The notes beneath the pieces were generated by a model. It saw only the letters and a list, made by a program, of their open reading frames with translations. It made no database searches and had not been told where the DNA came from. From positions 245,230-309,229 of the forward strand of contig NZ_LOHP01000060.1 in NCBI RefSeq assembly GCF_001482305.1: 64,000 bases of DNA, written 5' to 3'. A program made the translations under genes and the position numbers. The first letter of the stretch is position 1. Every line of letters begins with the position of its first letter. Below, one piece after another: positions 8,401 through 16,974 of this stretch. Origin of the DNA: Leucobacter sp. G161. GTDB taxonomy: Bacteria > Actinomycetota > Actinomycetes > Actinomycetales > Microbacteriaceae.

Positions 8401-10975
8401 GCAGCGAGGCCGGCAACCAGCGGGCTCGAGCGTTCACACCGCGCGGGGAGCTCGACTGCAACTCGGAACGGACAGTGCCGAGCGCGGAGATGAGTTGCTC
8501 GGGTATCGGCTCCAGGTGGGCCGCGGGCTCGCGTGCGCCCGCGGGCGCGTACCGTTCCAGGCTCACTGCCGTGGCCAAGAGTTCGGCGGCGGATCGACTT
8601 CCTGGCGTGGACAGTGACCCACTTTCGCAGGCCGCCTCTACGAGCGCCTCGGGCGTCTGCGCGTGCGGCAGTACCGAAGCTCCCGCGGCTCCCACGGCTC
8701 CCGAGGCTCCCGCGGCTCCCGCGGGGTGCTGTCCCGGTGCTCGACGGTGGTCGCGCAGGAGGTCTTCGAACTCAGCCCACGCGTGGCGGGCGGGGTCGCG
8801 GCCGCTGCGGATCGCGCGCACCCGCAGCGTGCGCCGGAGCTGCCTGACCAACGCTGGGAGTGCGGCGAGCAAGAGGACCGCACATAGCGTCACCCCGGTG
8901 AACACCCAGGGACCTCCGCCAGCAGCGGCGGTTGCCCCGGGCCCAGTGGGATCTCGTTGCCCTGCTAGCTCTTCGTCGGTCAGGGGCCGGTTCTCGCCGG
9001 TGACCTCTTCTTCGTCGGCATCGGGCACGTCAGGCTCGGTGGTGTCGTCCTCGCGAGCGGCCAGCGCCGCCGCGGTCTGCGCGCTGTCGACGCCGCCTCC
9101 TTCAGCACGAACCCCGGCGCCACCGGGGGTGGGCTCGAAGGGAATCCAGCCGACGTTGTCGATGTACACCTCCGGCCAGGCGTGCAGTTCTTTGCCCCGC
9201 ACCGCGACCGGGGTCTCGCCACGCGCGCGCGACGCGTATCCGACAGCTACCCGCGTGGGCACACCGACGCTTCGAGCGACCGTCGCGAAGGTGGTGGCGA
9301 AGTGCACGCAGTACCCTGACTTCGTCGCGAGGAAGGCATCCATCACCCCGTATGGGCCTTCGGGGTCGGCGCCCGGGACGTACGGTGCCGCCTCGTCGTA
9401 GGTGAACTCGCCCCAATTGCGGAAGTACCCTTCAAGCGCGAACGCGGTGCCAGCCCTGTCGTATCCGAGGCCGCCAAACTCAGCCTGGAGTGCCTGCAGC
9501 GATGAAGGCAGGGTTCCCGGAAGTTCGAGGTAGGGCTGCAGATTGCTCGGCGCGGCAGCTGCATCAGGGAACACCCGCAGCAGCTCCGGGGGAAGCCAAC
9601 TCAGAAAGTTCCTGGTGGCCCCGCCGCCCCAGGGGTAGAGCAACGCCCGGTACCCGTCGCCCCGCCCGGTCATGGCGTCAGCCGATGCCGCGGTGCTCGC
9701 ATCCTGCGTCCACACCCACTCGTCGGTGTCAAAGGCGCCTTCGCCCTCGTCATCGACCACCTGGGTTGCCCCGCTGGGCAGCGGAAGCCACGAACTGCGC
9801 AGCGCCGCAATGGAGACATCGACGAACTGCCGCTCATCCTCGCCGAATTCAAACGTGAAGTCCCCCAAGGGACTCTCGCTCGCCCGAACCCCGATGAGTC
9901 GCCCGGTATCGGGGGCGAACCATGCCTCGCCGCCAGGAGTACTGACCACGATCCGCCCCTGCTCGTCATGCTGACCGCCGGAGAGCTTGCGCAGCGCGGC
10001 AAGCTCGCCGCCCGAAGCCTCGCCGCTGGGCGTGACGAGCACGCGCTCCTCCCCCACGGTGCGCTCCGCAGCGTCGAGTGCTTCGTCGGGCAGCCAGGTG
10101 CCGCCGTCGAAGGTGCTGAGCGTTGCGAGCCGGAGATACACCGCCTGCTCGAGGTCGCTCGTGTACGTCAGCACGGGAACGGAGCTGCCCGCCTGCAGGT
10201 CGCGCGCGAGCTCGATCGTGACATCGTCGACGTAACCGCCGACCGGCGCGTACTGCACGCCGCGGTTCCAGCTTGGGGTGCGGACCTCTGGCACTATGGC
10301 GAACGCCCCTGCGGCGAGCGCGACCGCGCTTCCCGCGGCGACGACGCCGGTGAGGCTGAGTCTGGCTGAGGCGAGCCACACGACTACTGCGACGAGCGTC
10401 ACCATGCCGAGGAGTGCGCCGAGGCTGGGGGCTTCGTTCGTGATGAGCGGGATGCAGAGCGGCGGCAGTGCGATGAGGAGCGCCGCCGCGATTGCGCCAG
10501 GCAGAGCGCGGCCGTGTCGCCGGAATCCGGTGAGCACGAGCACGACGATGAAGCTCCATGCCCACGCGAGCAGCAGCATGACGTCTTGGAGGAGCGGGCT
10601 GGGGTCCATTGGAGCTATACCGCGCAGCACTTCGCTCTGGAGCCGGGCGAGCTGGAGCGCGGGGTCCGCGACCCACTCCAGCAGTCCGCCGCTCCACGCA
10701 AATCTTCCGATCCAGAGCGCGAGGCCGGCGGTGCCAGCGACGGTGAGCACCACCCAGCGCGGCAGCTTGGTGGCCGCGAGGCCGAGACAGGTGAGGAGTG
10801 TGACGGCCGCGGTGATTGCGACGGCAGTGCCCCACCAGCCCTGCGGTGTGAGCAGTGTGGTGAGTACCCAGAGGCTGAGTGCCCAGAGCACGCTCAGCGC
10901 GACGCCGATCGCGAGCAGGCGGAGCCGCGCGGCGGGTGGCGTGGTACCGAGAGTGTGGGGGTGTTCGTCACGCAT
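8384..10975 (-). CDS. TgpA-like transglutaminase membrane protein
   Basis: 863 residues in three parts. The N-terminal ~215 residues hold about six membrane helices (DUF3488/TgpA_N). A periplasmic-side region ends in a transglutaminase core around residues 545-640, with the catalytic Cys in SGYCVHFATTF, His in ELHAWPEVY and the Asp-side segment VGWIPFEPTPG. One further helix near 690 is followed by a cytosolic DUF4129-like tail rich in Ala/Gly (8690-8730). ATG 10975 overlaps the DUF58 stop by 8 bp. With MoxR and DUF58 it forms the common envelope-linked operon; the biochemical role is not settled. Confidence 0.9.
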   Translation of the reverse strand: MRDEHPHTLGTTPPAARLRLLAIGVALSVLWALSLWVLTTLLTPQGWWGTAVAITAAVTLLTCLGLAATKLPRWVVLTVAGTAGLALWIGRFAWSGGLLEWVADPALQLARLQSEVLRGIAPMDPSPLLQDVMLLLAWAWSFIVVLVLTGFRRHGRALPGAIAAALLIALPPLCIPLITNEAPSLGALLGMVTLVAVVVWLASARLSLTGVVAAGSAVALAAGAFAIVPEVRTPSWNRGVQYAPVGGYVDDVTIELARDLQAGSSVPVLTYTSDLEQAVYLRLATLSTFDGGTWLPDEALDAAERTVGEERVLVTPSGEASGGELAALRKLSGGQHDEQGRIVVSTPGGEAWFAPDTGRLIGVRASESPLGDFTFEFGEDERQFVDVSIAALRSSWLPLPSGATQVVDDEGEGAFDTDEWVWTQDASTAASADAMTGRGDGYRALLYPWGGGATRNFLSWLPPELLRVFPDAAAAPSNLQPYLELPGTLPSSLQALQAEFGGLGYDRAGTAFALEGYFRNWGEFTYDEAAPYVPGADPEGPYGVMDAFLATKSGYCVHFATTFATVARSVGVPTRVAVGYASRARGETPVAVRGKELHAWPEVYIDNVGWIPFEPTPGGAGVRAEGGGVDSAQTAAALAAREDDTTEPDVPDADEEEVTGENRPLTDEELAGQRDPTGPGATAAAGGGPWVFTGVTLCAVLLLAALPALVRQLRRTLRVRAIRSGRDPARHAWAEFEDLLRDHRRAPGQHPAGAAGASGAVGAAGASVLPHAQTPEALVEAACESGSLSTPGSRSAAELLATAVSLERYAPAGAREPAAHLEPIPEQLISALGTVRSELQSSSPRGVNARARWLPASLLRASG

Positions 10976-11933
10976 GGGCTGCCGCCTCGGGGTCATCGAG
11001 GCGCACGAATGCGAGTGCCCGCATGAGCTGGGGCGCGGTCGTGCAGAGCTGCGGATCGGCAGCGCTTGTGAGCAGCCGCACTGGGTTCCCAGCGCGGATC
11101 CGTCGAAGCCCCTCAGTGGCAGCGACTGAGACCGCGTGTTCGAACGATTCCGCGCTCTCGTACGCTACCGGGTCGGTGCGCAGGCGCAGGTCGACGGCCA
11201 CCTGTGGATCCTGCTCGGGCAGTCGGATGAGGAGCTCTCGCTGCCGGGCGCTCTGCTTCCAGTGGATCTGCCTCACGGGATCGCCCGCCTGGTACTCGCG
11301 GACGTCGCCGCCGGGCAGCCCCCGCTGTTCCCTGGCCACGGTCTGCTGCTGTGTTCCGCCTGCCCCGGGCGCCTCGAGCGAGGGCGAGCGGTGGTCACCC
11401 GTGAGGAGCCGCGGCAGCACGAGGATCTCCGCGCGCTCGTCGATGCGGATCCTTCGCCGCGCCAAGCCGAGGGGGTCTTCGAACAGCACCGCGAGCAGGC
11501 ACACCGTGGCGGGCCCGCGGGAGTGGTGCGCGACGGTGAGCGCGGCTGGTGTGCGTGTCGTGGAGCGCCGAGTCTCTCCCAGGTAGTCGTTGACCTCCCA
11601 CTCGGCCGCCACGACCGCCGCTGGCCCCCGTCGCGCGGCAAGGCTCGGGTGTACGGTGTGTGGCTCCCCCACGGTCGCTGTCGAGGACTCCGGGCGAAGG
11701 ATCCGCCCGCGCTGCGCCGCAGGCGGCACCCGCGAGCCCACCGTGACGATGATCACCGCGAGCAGGAGGCTGGCGGCGAAGAAGAAGCAGAATACACTCA
11801 GTCCGTGCAGCCCGAGTAACCGCCAGCCTGCCCCGAGCACGACCGCGGAGAGCAGCACGAATACTCCCCGCGCGGTGAGCGTGAGCGGGAGCCTCCGTGA
11901 CTGCTTCCGTGGCTGCTTGCCCTGCGAGGTCAC
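10968..11933 (-). CDS. DUF58 domain protein
   Basis: About 321 residues. Two hydrophobic helices near residues 15-60 anchor it. The DUF58 core near residue 200 has the signature GDVREYQAGDPVRQIHWKQSARQ, followed by a vWA-like segment. Members act with MoxR AAA+ ATPases and TgpA-like proteins. The start is taken as GTG 11933, 8 nt after the moxR stop; no ATG fits. Order moxR-DUF58-tgpA with tight spacing indicates one operon. Confidence 0.88.
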   Translation of the reverse strand: MTSQGKQPRKQSRRLPLTLTARGVFVLLSAVVLGAGWRLLGLHGLSVFCFFFAASLLLAVIIVTVGSRVPPAAQRGRILRPESSTATVGEPHTVHPSLAARRGPAAVVAAEWEVNDYLGETRRSTTRTPAALTVAHHSRGPATVCLLAVLFEDPLGLARRRIRIDERAEILVLPRLLTGDHRSPSLEAPGAGGTQQQTVAREQRGLPGGDVREYQAGDPVRQIHWKQSARQRELLIRLPEQDPQVAVDLRLRTDPVAYESAESFEHAVSVAATEGLRRIRAGNPVRLLTSAADPQLCTTAPQLMRALAFVRLDDPEAAAHA

Positions 11934-11940
11934 GGCGGCG

Positions 11941-12911
11941 TCACTCGGTTCGGGTGTTCGCGACAATCTCGGCGACGACTGCCGCCACAGCGTGCGTCGC
12001 GTCAAGTTCGCTGTCGAAGTATCCGCGTGGGAGCAGCCGGTGGGTGAGCACCGCAGGAGCGAGCCGCGCGATGTCGTCAGCGGTGACGAAGCTTCTGCCC
12101 TGCAGCAGGGCGCGGGCGCGCGACATGTGGGCAAGGTGCAGTGTGGCCCGCGGGCTCGCCCCGAGGGAGAGTGCGGCGTGCGTGCGGGTCGCGGTGATGA
12201 GGGCAACCAGGTATCGGGCGGCCGCCTCGGAGATATGCACGTCGCTGACCGCTCGCTGCGCGCGCAGCACCTCCGCGACATCGGCGACGGGGGTGATCGA
12301 CCGCACGGGATCGCTGCCGGTCCTCGCGCGCAGCATCGCAGTCTCTGCGTCTTCGCTCGGGTAGCCGAGTGAGATCTGCGTCATGAAGCGGTCGCGCTGC
12401 GCTTCTGGCAGCGGGAAGGTGCCCTCCATGTCTCCCGGGTTCTGCGTCGCGACCACGAGGAACAGCTCGGGCAGTTCCCGCGTCTCACCGCGATGGTGAC
12501 CGTGCGCTCGGCCATGGCCTCGAGCAGCGCCGACTGTGTTTTTGCGGTACCGCGATTGATCTCATCGGCGATGACGATGTTGCTGAAGATCGGCCCGGGA
12601 TGAAACGTGAACTCGTGCGCGTCTTGGTGGTAGACCGACAGCCCGGTAACGTCCGAGGGCAGCATGTCAGAGGTGAACTGCAGCCTGCGCACGCTCGCAT
12701 CGATGGAACGGCCGAGCGCCGTGGCGAGCGTGGTTTTCCCGACTCCCGGCACGTCCTCGATGAGCAGGTGTCCGCCGGCAAACAGCGTGGCTACCGCAGC
12801 GTCGACCGCCTCGCGAGAGTCGCTCATCGCGCGACTAACAGACTGCGTGATGCGCTCAGCAAGCTCAGCAACATAGCCCACCGTCGTCTGGTCGATCATC
12901 GTTGATTCCAT
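11941..12911 (-). pseudogene. MoxR-family AAA+ ATPase, single-base frameshift
   Basis: Two overlapping frames together make one MoxR ATPase of about 323 residues. The first half reads from MESTMIDQ through Walker A GVGKTTLATALG and Walker B IVIADEINR to AMAERTVTIA. The second half resumes in another frame as ETRELPELFLVVATQNPGD and runs to the lid domain. Adding one base near 12489 restores the frame. MoxR proteins are chaperone-like ATPases that serve DUF58/vWA partners, here encoded downstream. TAGGCT at 12919-12924 is 7 nt from ATG 12911 (leaderless). It may be a true mutation or a base lost in sequencing. Confidence 0.85.
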
Positions 12912-13096
12912 GCGCCCCAGCCTAACGTCACGAATCTGCGAACCGCCGCGAAGTGCTCGGTGGCCAGAACCGTCTGACGCAACGAACGCACCTGGGGAGC
13001 TGCGACAGCCACGCGGCCCGCGCAAAGGGGCCACAGCGAAGCCCCTTCTCACTACGGCCACTACATTCCCAAGGCGAGGGCACGCCCAGCTTGAGT

Positions 13097-13184
13097 CGCT
13101 CACAAACCATGACCTCAGCGAAGTCATGAGCGATTTACCGTAAATGAATCATGACCTTGCTGAGGTCATGGCTGTTGAGCGTTC
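13097..13184. repeat. dispersed double-palindrome element, copy C
   Basis: Best-preserved copy. The left half (13097-13128) and right half (13149-13184) are inverted copies of each other over ~32 nt, each centred on a TGACCTCAGC-type palindrome flanked by CAT/ATG. The ~20-nt spacer contains ATTTACCGTAAAT, a small palindrome. It lies between divergent moxR and the ABC-F leader; the remaining intergenic DNA shows no other feature apart from that leader. Confidence 0.8.
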
Positions 13185-13414
13185 CTCGCGACTGAGGTAC
13201 ACACCTTTAATTGTGAAGAGCCGCATTGCGATGTAGCGCTCCGCCCCGCGTTCGCGATACTCTCGTAGCGTGTACCGCCTGGCATTTGGTTAACGGGCCT
13301 GCGTCTCATCCGCGCAGGGTTCCCCACGGAGGGTGTCATCGCTGACCCCTCCTGACCCCCGTCAGACCAACGCGAGCTCTCTCTTCGCTCGCGGCACGCA
13401 GTACAGGAGGCCAC

Positions 13415-13612
13415 ATGGCCACCGCTTTCTCGCCGCACACTGTGCGCATTCGCACGATGCCGGATCGATCCAATGCGCCCGCGCGTGACCCCACCGCCCG
13501 CGCACCCGCGGCACCCCGAGCTCACCGGGCAGCCCGCGCGCACAGATCCACTTCCCTCTTCATTCCCCGCGATATCCGGGGAAGAAAGCAGCACCCGCAT
13601 GTCTCATCTTGA
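13415..13612 (+). CDS. possible leader ORF upstream of the ABC-F gene
   Basis: A 65-codon ORF begins at ATG 13415 directly behind a strong Shine-Dalgarno (ACAGGAGG, 13402-13409) and ends 14 nt inside the ABC-F gene in another frame. The first residues are MATAFSPHTVRIRTM; the rest is Ala/Arg/Pro-rich. Many antibiotic-resistance ABC-F genes are controlled by a translated upstream ORF on which an inhibited ribosome stalls; by analogy this may be a regulatory leader or a coupling ORF. The ~230 bp before it contains short hairpins (CTGAC/GTCAG near 13350 and GCGAGC/GCTCGC near 13372). Function is inferred. Confidence 0.45.
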   Translation: MATAFSPHTVRIRTMPDRSNAPARDPTARAPAAPRAHRAARAHRSTSLFIPRDIRGRKQHPHVSS

Positions 13613-15281
13613 ACTCACCGGCATCAGTTACACGTTGCCCGACGGCAGACCCCTGCTGAACGACGTGGGCTTCCGCGTCGGCAACGGCGCGAAAGTCGGC
13701 CTCATCGGCGCGAACGGCGCCGGCAAAACCACGCTCCTGCGCATCATCACGGGCGACCTCACCCCCGACGGCGGCGTCGTCTCCCGCAGCGGCTCCGTCG
13801 GCGTGATGCGCCAGTTCTTCACCTCGGGCACCGTGCACGAGCTGCTCCTCTCCTTCTCTCCGGAACCCGTGCGGGCAGCCGCGGAGCGTGTGCAGCTCGC
13901 AGAAACCGCGATGCTCGAGAACACCGATCCGCTCCGCGAGGAAGCCATCCAGATGCGCTACGCACGCGTCCTCTCCGAGTGGGGCGACGCCGGCGGCTAC
14001 GACGCCGAAGTACTGTGGGACGTCTGCACGATTGCGGCCCTCGGCATCCCGTACGACCGGTGCCGCGACCGCGAGCTCAGCACGCTCTCCGGCGGCGAGC
14101 AGAAACGGCTCGCGCTCGAAGCACTGCTGCGCGGCAGCGACGACGTGCTCATTCTCGACGAGCCCGACAACTACCTCGACGTCCCGGCGAAACGCTGGCT
14201 CGAGGACCGGCTCCGCGCGTCTGAGAAGAGCGTGCTGTTCATCAGCCACGACCGCGAGCTGCTCGCCCGCAGCGCCACCGCCCTTGTCAACCTGGAGCTC
14301 GGCGGCGCAGGAAACACGGCGTGGACGCACCCCGGATCCTTCGTGAGCTACCACGAGGCACGCGAAGCCCGATTCGCACGCCTCGAGGAGCTGCGCAAGC
14401 GCTGGGACGAGGACAGGCAGAAGCTCAAGAACCTCGTGCAGATGTACAAGGACAAGGCCGCCTACAACGCCGACATGGCGAGCCGGTACCGTGCCGCGCA
14501 AACCCGCCTCGAGCGGTTCGAAGCGGCAGGGCCGCCGGAGGAACAGCCGCGCACGCAGGATCTCGCCATGCGACTCACGGGCGGGCGCACGGGCAAGAAG
14601 GCGATCGTGTGCCGCGAGCTCGAGCTCACCGGGCTCATGTTCCCGTTCGATCTCGACGTGTGGTACGGCGATCGGATCGCGATCCTCGGTTCGAACGGTT
14701 CGGGCAAGTCCCACCTGCTGCGGCTGCTCGCCGCGGGCGGCACGGACCCCGAACCGGAAAACCGACCGGGCACCGACGTCGTGATCGAGCCGGTGCTCCA
14801 CGAGGGCACCGCGAAACTCGGGGCGCGTGTGCGGCCCGGCTGGTTCGCGCAAACCCAGGGCAGGCCCGACCTTGCCGGGCGCACGCTCCTCGATATTCTG
14901 CACCGCGGCGACGATCACCGGCAGGGGCTCCCGCGCGAGCAGGCCGCTCGCGCGTTGGCCCGGTATGAGCTCGCGGGCGCCTCAGAGCAAGTCTTCGAGG
15001 CGCTCTCGGGCGGGCAGCAGGCCCGGCTGCAGATTCTGCTGCTGGAACTCGGCGGCGCAACGCTGCTCTTGCTCGACGAACCGACCGACAACCTCGACCT
15101 GGTCTCTGCCGAGTCGCTGCAGCAGGCGCTACGCGCCTTCGAGGGCACCGTGCTCGCAGTCACGCACGATCGCTGGTTCGCGCGCGACTTCGAACGGTTC
15201 CTCGTGTTTGGCGAGGACGGCGAGGTGACGGAGTCGGACGTGCCGGTGTGGGGCGAGGGGCGGGTGAAGCGGCAGCGGTAG
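13599..15281 (+). CDS. ABC-F subfamily ATPase (translation/antibiotic protection type)
   Basis: 560 residues with two ABC ATPase domains and no membrane segments. Domain 1 has Walker A GANGAGKT, signature LSGGEQKRLALE and Walker B LILDEPDNYLD; domain 2 has GSNGSGKS, LSGGQQARLQI and LLLLDEPTDNLD. The charged linker between them (EELRKRWDEDRQKLKNLVQ) is the P-site tRNA interaction motif typical of ABC-F proteins, which act on the ribosomal E site. It could be a housekeeping factor or a resistance determinant; the upstream leader hints at regulation. The frame is open further upstream to 13473, but ATG 13599 begins the conserved MSHLELTGISY. Confidence 0.9.
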   Translation: MSHLELTGISYTLPDGRPLLNDVGFRVGNGAKVGLIGANGAGKTTLLRIITGDLTPDGGVVSRSGSVGVMRQFFTSGTVHELLLSFSPEPVRAAAERVQLAETAMLENTDPLREEAIQMRYARVLSEWGDAGGYDAEVLWDVCTIAALGIPYDRCRDRELSTLSGGEQKRLALEALLRGSDDVLILDEPDNYLDVPAKRWLEDRLRASEKSVLFISHDRELLARSATALVNLELGGAGNTAWTHPGSFVSYHEAREARFARLEELRKRWDEDRQKLKNLVQMYKDKAAYNADMASRYRAAQTRLERFEAAGPPEEQPRTQDLAMRLTGGRTGKKAIVCRELELTGLMFPFDLDVWYGDRIAILGSNGSGKSHLLRLLAAGGTDPEPENRPGTDVVIEPVLHEGTAKLGARVRPGWFAQTQGRPDLAGRTLLDILHRGDDHRQGLPREQAARALARYELAGASEQVFEALSGGQQARLQILLLELGGATLLLLDEPTDNLDLVSAESLQQALRAFEGTVLAVTHDRWFARDFERFLVFGEDGEVTESDVPVWGEGRVKRQR

Positions 15282-15317
15282 GGCTGGCGCCACGGCTGCG
15301 ACGTTCCGCCTGGGATT

Positions 15318-15363
15318 GCCCGAATATATGCCCGATCCGCACGATCTCGGCATATATTCGGGC
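15318..15363. terminator. 15-bp perfect inverted repeat between convergent genes
   Basis: Arms 15318-15332 and 15349-15363 are perfectly complementary over 15 bp, with an AT-rich centre (GAATATATG) capped by GC and a 16-nt loop. It lies between the ends of the ABC-F gene and the toxin gene, so a bidirectional terminator is the simplest reading. No clear U tract follows on either side, so a protein binding site is the alternative. Confidence 0.5.
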
Positions 15364-15437
15364 GATCCCGGAGCGAACAGGCGGGGCACCCTGGTCCATG
15401 AGGTATTCGAAGCCCCGCTACGACAAACGCGGAAAGC

Positions 15438-15875
15438 CTACTCCTCGGGCCCTCGGCTGTAGAACGCCGCGATCCTCGCGGATGCGGATGCGGGGTCAAG
15501 CTGTGCAATCTCTTCGTCGGTCGCACCGATGTGCACGAGGAGCCGGTACATGTGGAGCGGCAGCGCAGCACGAGGGGCGACCTGACGTGGGCCACCTCGG
15601 TCCGGCTTAATCGAGCGGAGAGCGCAGTCCCAGAATTCGTCCTGAGAGACTGTGAGTTGTTCACGGAGAATATGGGCCCAGACCCTTGCACCATAGGTAG
15701 TGCCATCGATTGGCTTGGAGATCCGTGTCCGCAGGATGCGCCCGTCCCACAGCACTAGCTCGTACGTGCGGTGGTGTTTGACCGGCTTGCCCGTCGCCCC
15801 GCGCACAATAGTCCAGTCTTCCGTTGTGCAGAAGTCTTCGTGGTGCTCGCGCGTAGGCGCTGGATACTTACTCAG
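15438..15875 (-). CDS. toxin of a YefM/Phd-linked TA pair (cytotoxic translational repressor-type)
   Basis: The conserved body GKPVKHHRTYELVLWDGRIL RTRISKPIDGTTYG then WAHILREQLTVSQDEFW matches small actinobacterial proteins annotated as cytotoxic translational repressors. Homologues as I recall them begin with a K-Y-P-A-P-T-R-E-H-H-E-D-F-C stretch. That exact stretch is encoded upstream of the first usual start codon (GTG 15806) and is preceded only by CTG 15875, 3 nt after the antitoxin stop and behind GGTGG. I therefore place the start at CTG 15875 (145 residues). It is translationally coupled to the antitoxin. Activity is inferred from family and context. Confidence 0.65.
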   Translation of the reverse strand: MSKYPAPTREHHEDFCTTEDWTIVRGATGKPVKHHRTYELVLWDGRILRTRISKPIDGTTYGARVWAHILREQLTVSQDEFWDCALRSIKPDRGGPRQVAPRAALPLHMYRLLVHIGATDEEIAQLDPASASARIAAFYSRGPEE

Positions 15876-15878
15876 ACG

Positions 15879-16301
15879 CTACTCGCCACCATTCTCAATC
15901 CAAGCGCGCAGCTCGTCGTCTGTCGAGAGCGTGATCAACTGCACCAGCGCCCAGTTTGCTTGGTGATTCGAGGCGCTACTCAGCCGGTCTTCCCAGTCCT
16001 CGGCGTATTCTCGCAGAGAGGCGATGAGATCATCGATTGCTTCGTCAACGGTGAGGCCCTCTGAGACGAAGGACCGCCCCCGCAGCAGCACCACCCAGCG
16101 GCCGTCTTCGCTGAAGACTTCCGCGTGCGCGTTGAGCGTCGAGGCGAAATAGGCGCGGAGCTGGTCTACCTGCACTACTGCAGCAGTCTTCGAGTGCCGA
16201 CGGATCGTTACGGCCCGGCCTCGCTCGGCGGAGTCAAGAACTGCCCCGAAGCTCTTTCGTGCTGAGGCCATCGAGTCGTAATCTGGAACGATGAGGGACA
16301 T
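15879..16301 (-). CDS. antitoxin, Phd/YefM (prevent-host-death) family
   Basis: 140 residues. The N-terminal ~55 residues (SMASARKSFGAVLDSAERGRAVTIRRHSKTAAVVQVDQL) have the Phd/YefM fold: short helix, then T-I-x-R-x-x-x-x-A-V-V. The longer C-terminal part (VSEGLTVDEAIDDLIASLREYAEDW) would wrap the toxin. It is larger than classic ~85-residue YefM. It lies directly upstream of the toxin gene and 38 bp downstream of a palindrome carrying TGTACA, the core of known YefM operators, which predicts autoregulation. Confidence 0.75.
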   Translation of the reverse strand: MSLIVPDYDSMASARKSFGAVLDSAERGRAVTIRRHSKTAAVVQVDQLRAYFASTLNAHAEVFSEDGRWVVLLRGRSFVSEGLTVDEAIDDLIASLREYAEDWEDRLSSASNHQANWALVQLITLSTDDELRAWIENGGE

Positions 16302-16338
16302 AGCGCTCCTTCCGAGGTCACGAGCTGTAAACGGGAAC

Positions 16339-16357
16339 CATGTACACGATGTACATG
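16339..16357. promoter_or_regulatory. TGTACA palindrome, probable TA operator
   Basis: CATGTACA and TGTACATG form a perfect 8-bp inverted repeat with a 3-nt centre, 38 bp upstream of the antitoxin start. Known YefM-YoeB operators carry palindromes with a TGTACA core, so binding by the antitoxin is expected. Confidence 0.65.
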
Positions 16358-16470
16358 ATACGCCTGGGCGCTAAGAGAACCTAGTGTGAAAGCCGAATCC
16401 ATCATCACAAGGTGTTCAACCGGTATAACGCACCTAGGGATCCACGCATTCTCGCACCTAGAATTTGCGT

Positions 16471-16974
16471 ATGAAGGTTCGCGGACCCGCGCTCTTGTTC
16501 GCCGCTTGGGCAATTCACGACATCGAGGAAGCACTGACGTTCCCTGCTGCCTGCAACGATATGGCTGACCGCACAGGAATCGAGTATCTCCGGATCAGTC
16601 AGCGTCAGTCTTGGATAGCCATCGGGATCATGGGCGTCATCGTTGGGGCAGCGTGTTGGCGAGGTCAGCGCACGGGTGGCCAGTCGAGGTTGTATCGAGC
16701 CACCCTCGCCGGTCTCGAGGCTCACGTTTACACCCACCTCGCCGCGTCAATCGCGAGACGAGGTTATACGCCTGGAGCTGTCACCGCCGTGCCCGCGATG
16801 CTCCCAGGAGCAATAGCTGCGCGAAAAGAGCTTCAGCGATCCAATACTCCGCTACGAACACAAGATTTCATCCGGGGCACATGTCTGCTGATTCCCAGCG
16901 CGATCATGAGCCACGCTCTGGCAACACTCGGCAAAAGGAGCGCGCTGCGATTGAGTGACTCCGTCCACTCTTAG
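16471..16974 (+). CDS. HXXEE domain membrane protein
   Basis: 167 residues with about four hydrophobic segments. The name-giving H-x-x-E-E occurs near the N-terminus as AIHDIEEALTFP, and a second His-rich helix (HVYTHLAASI) follows near residue 90, as in the HXXEE family, whose function is unknown. TAGAAT at 16459-16464 lies 6 nt upstream of ATG 16471, so the mRNA is probably leaderless. The stop codon overlaps that of mutM tail to tail (TTAG). Confidence 0.75.
   Translation: MKVRGPALLFAAWAIHDIEEALTFPAACNDMADRTGIEYLRISQRQSWIAIGIMGVIVGAACWRGQRTGGQSRLYRATLAGLEAHVYTHLAASIARRGYTPGAVTAVPAMLPGAIAARKELQRSNTPLRTQDFIRGTCLLIPSAIMSHALATLGKRSALRLSDSVHS

Noticed and set aside
8690..8730. GGCTCCCxxGG-type short repeats
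   Set aside because: They encode the Ala/Gly-rich tail of the transglutaminase protein and need no separate feature.
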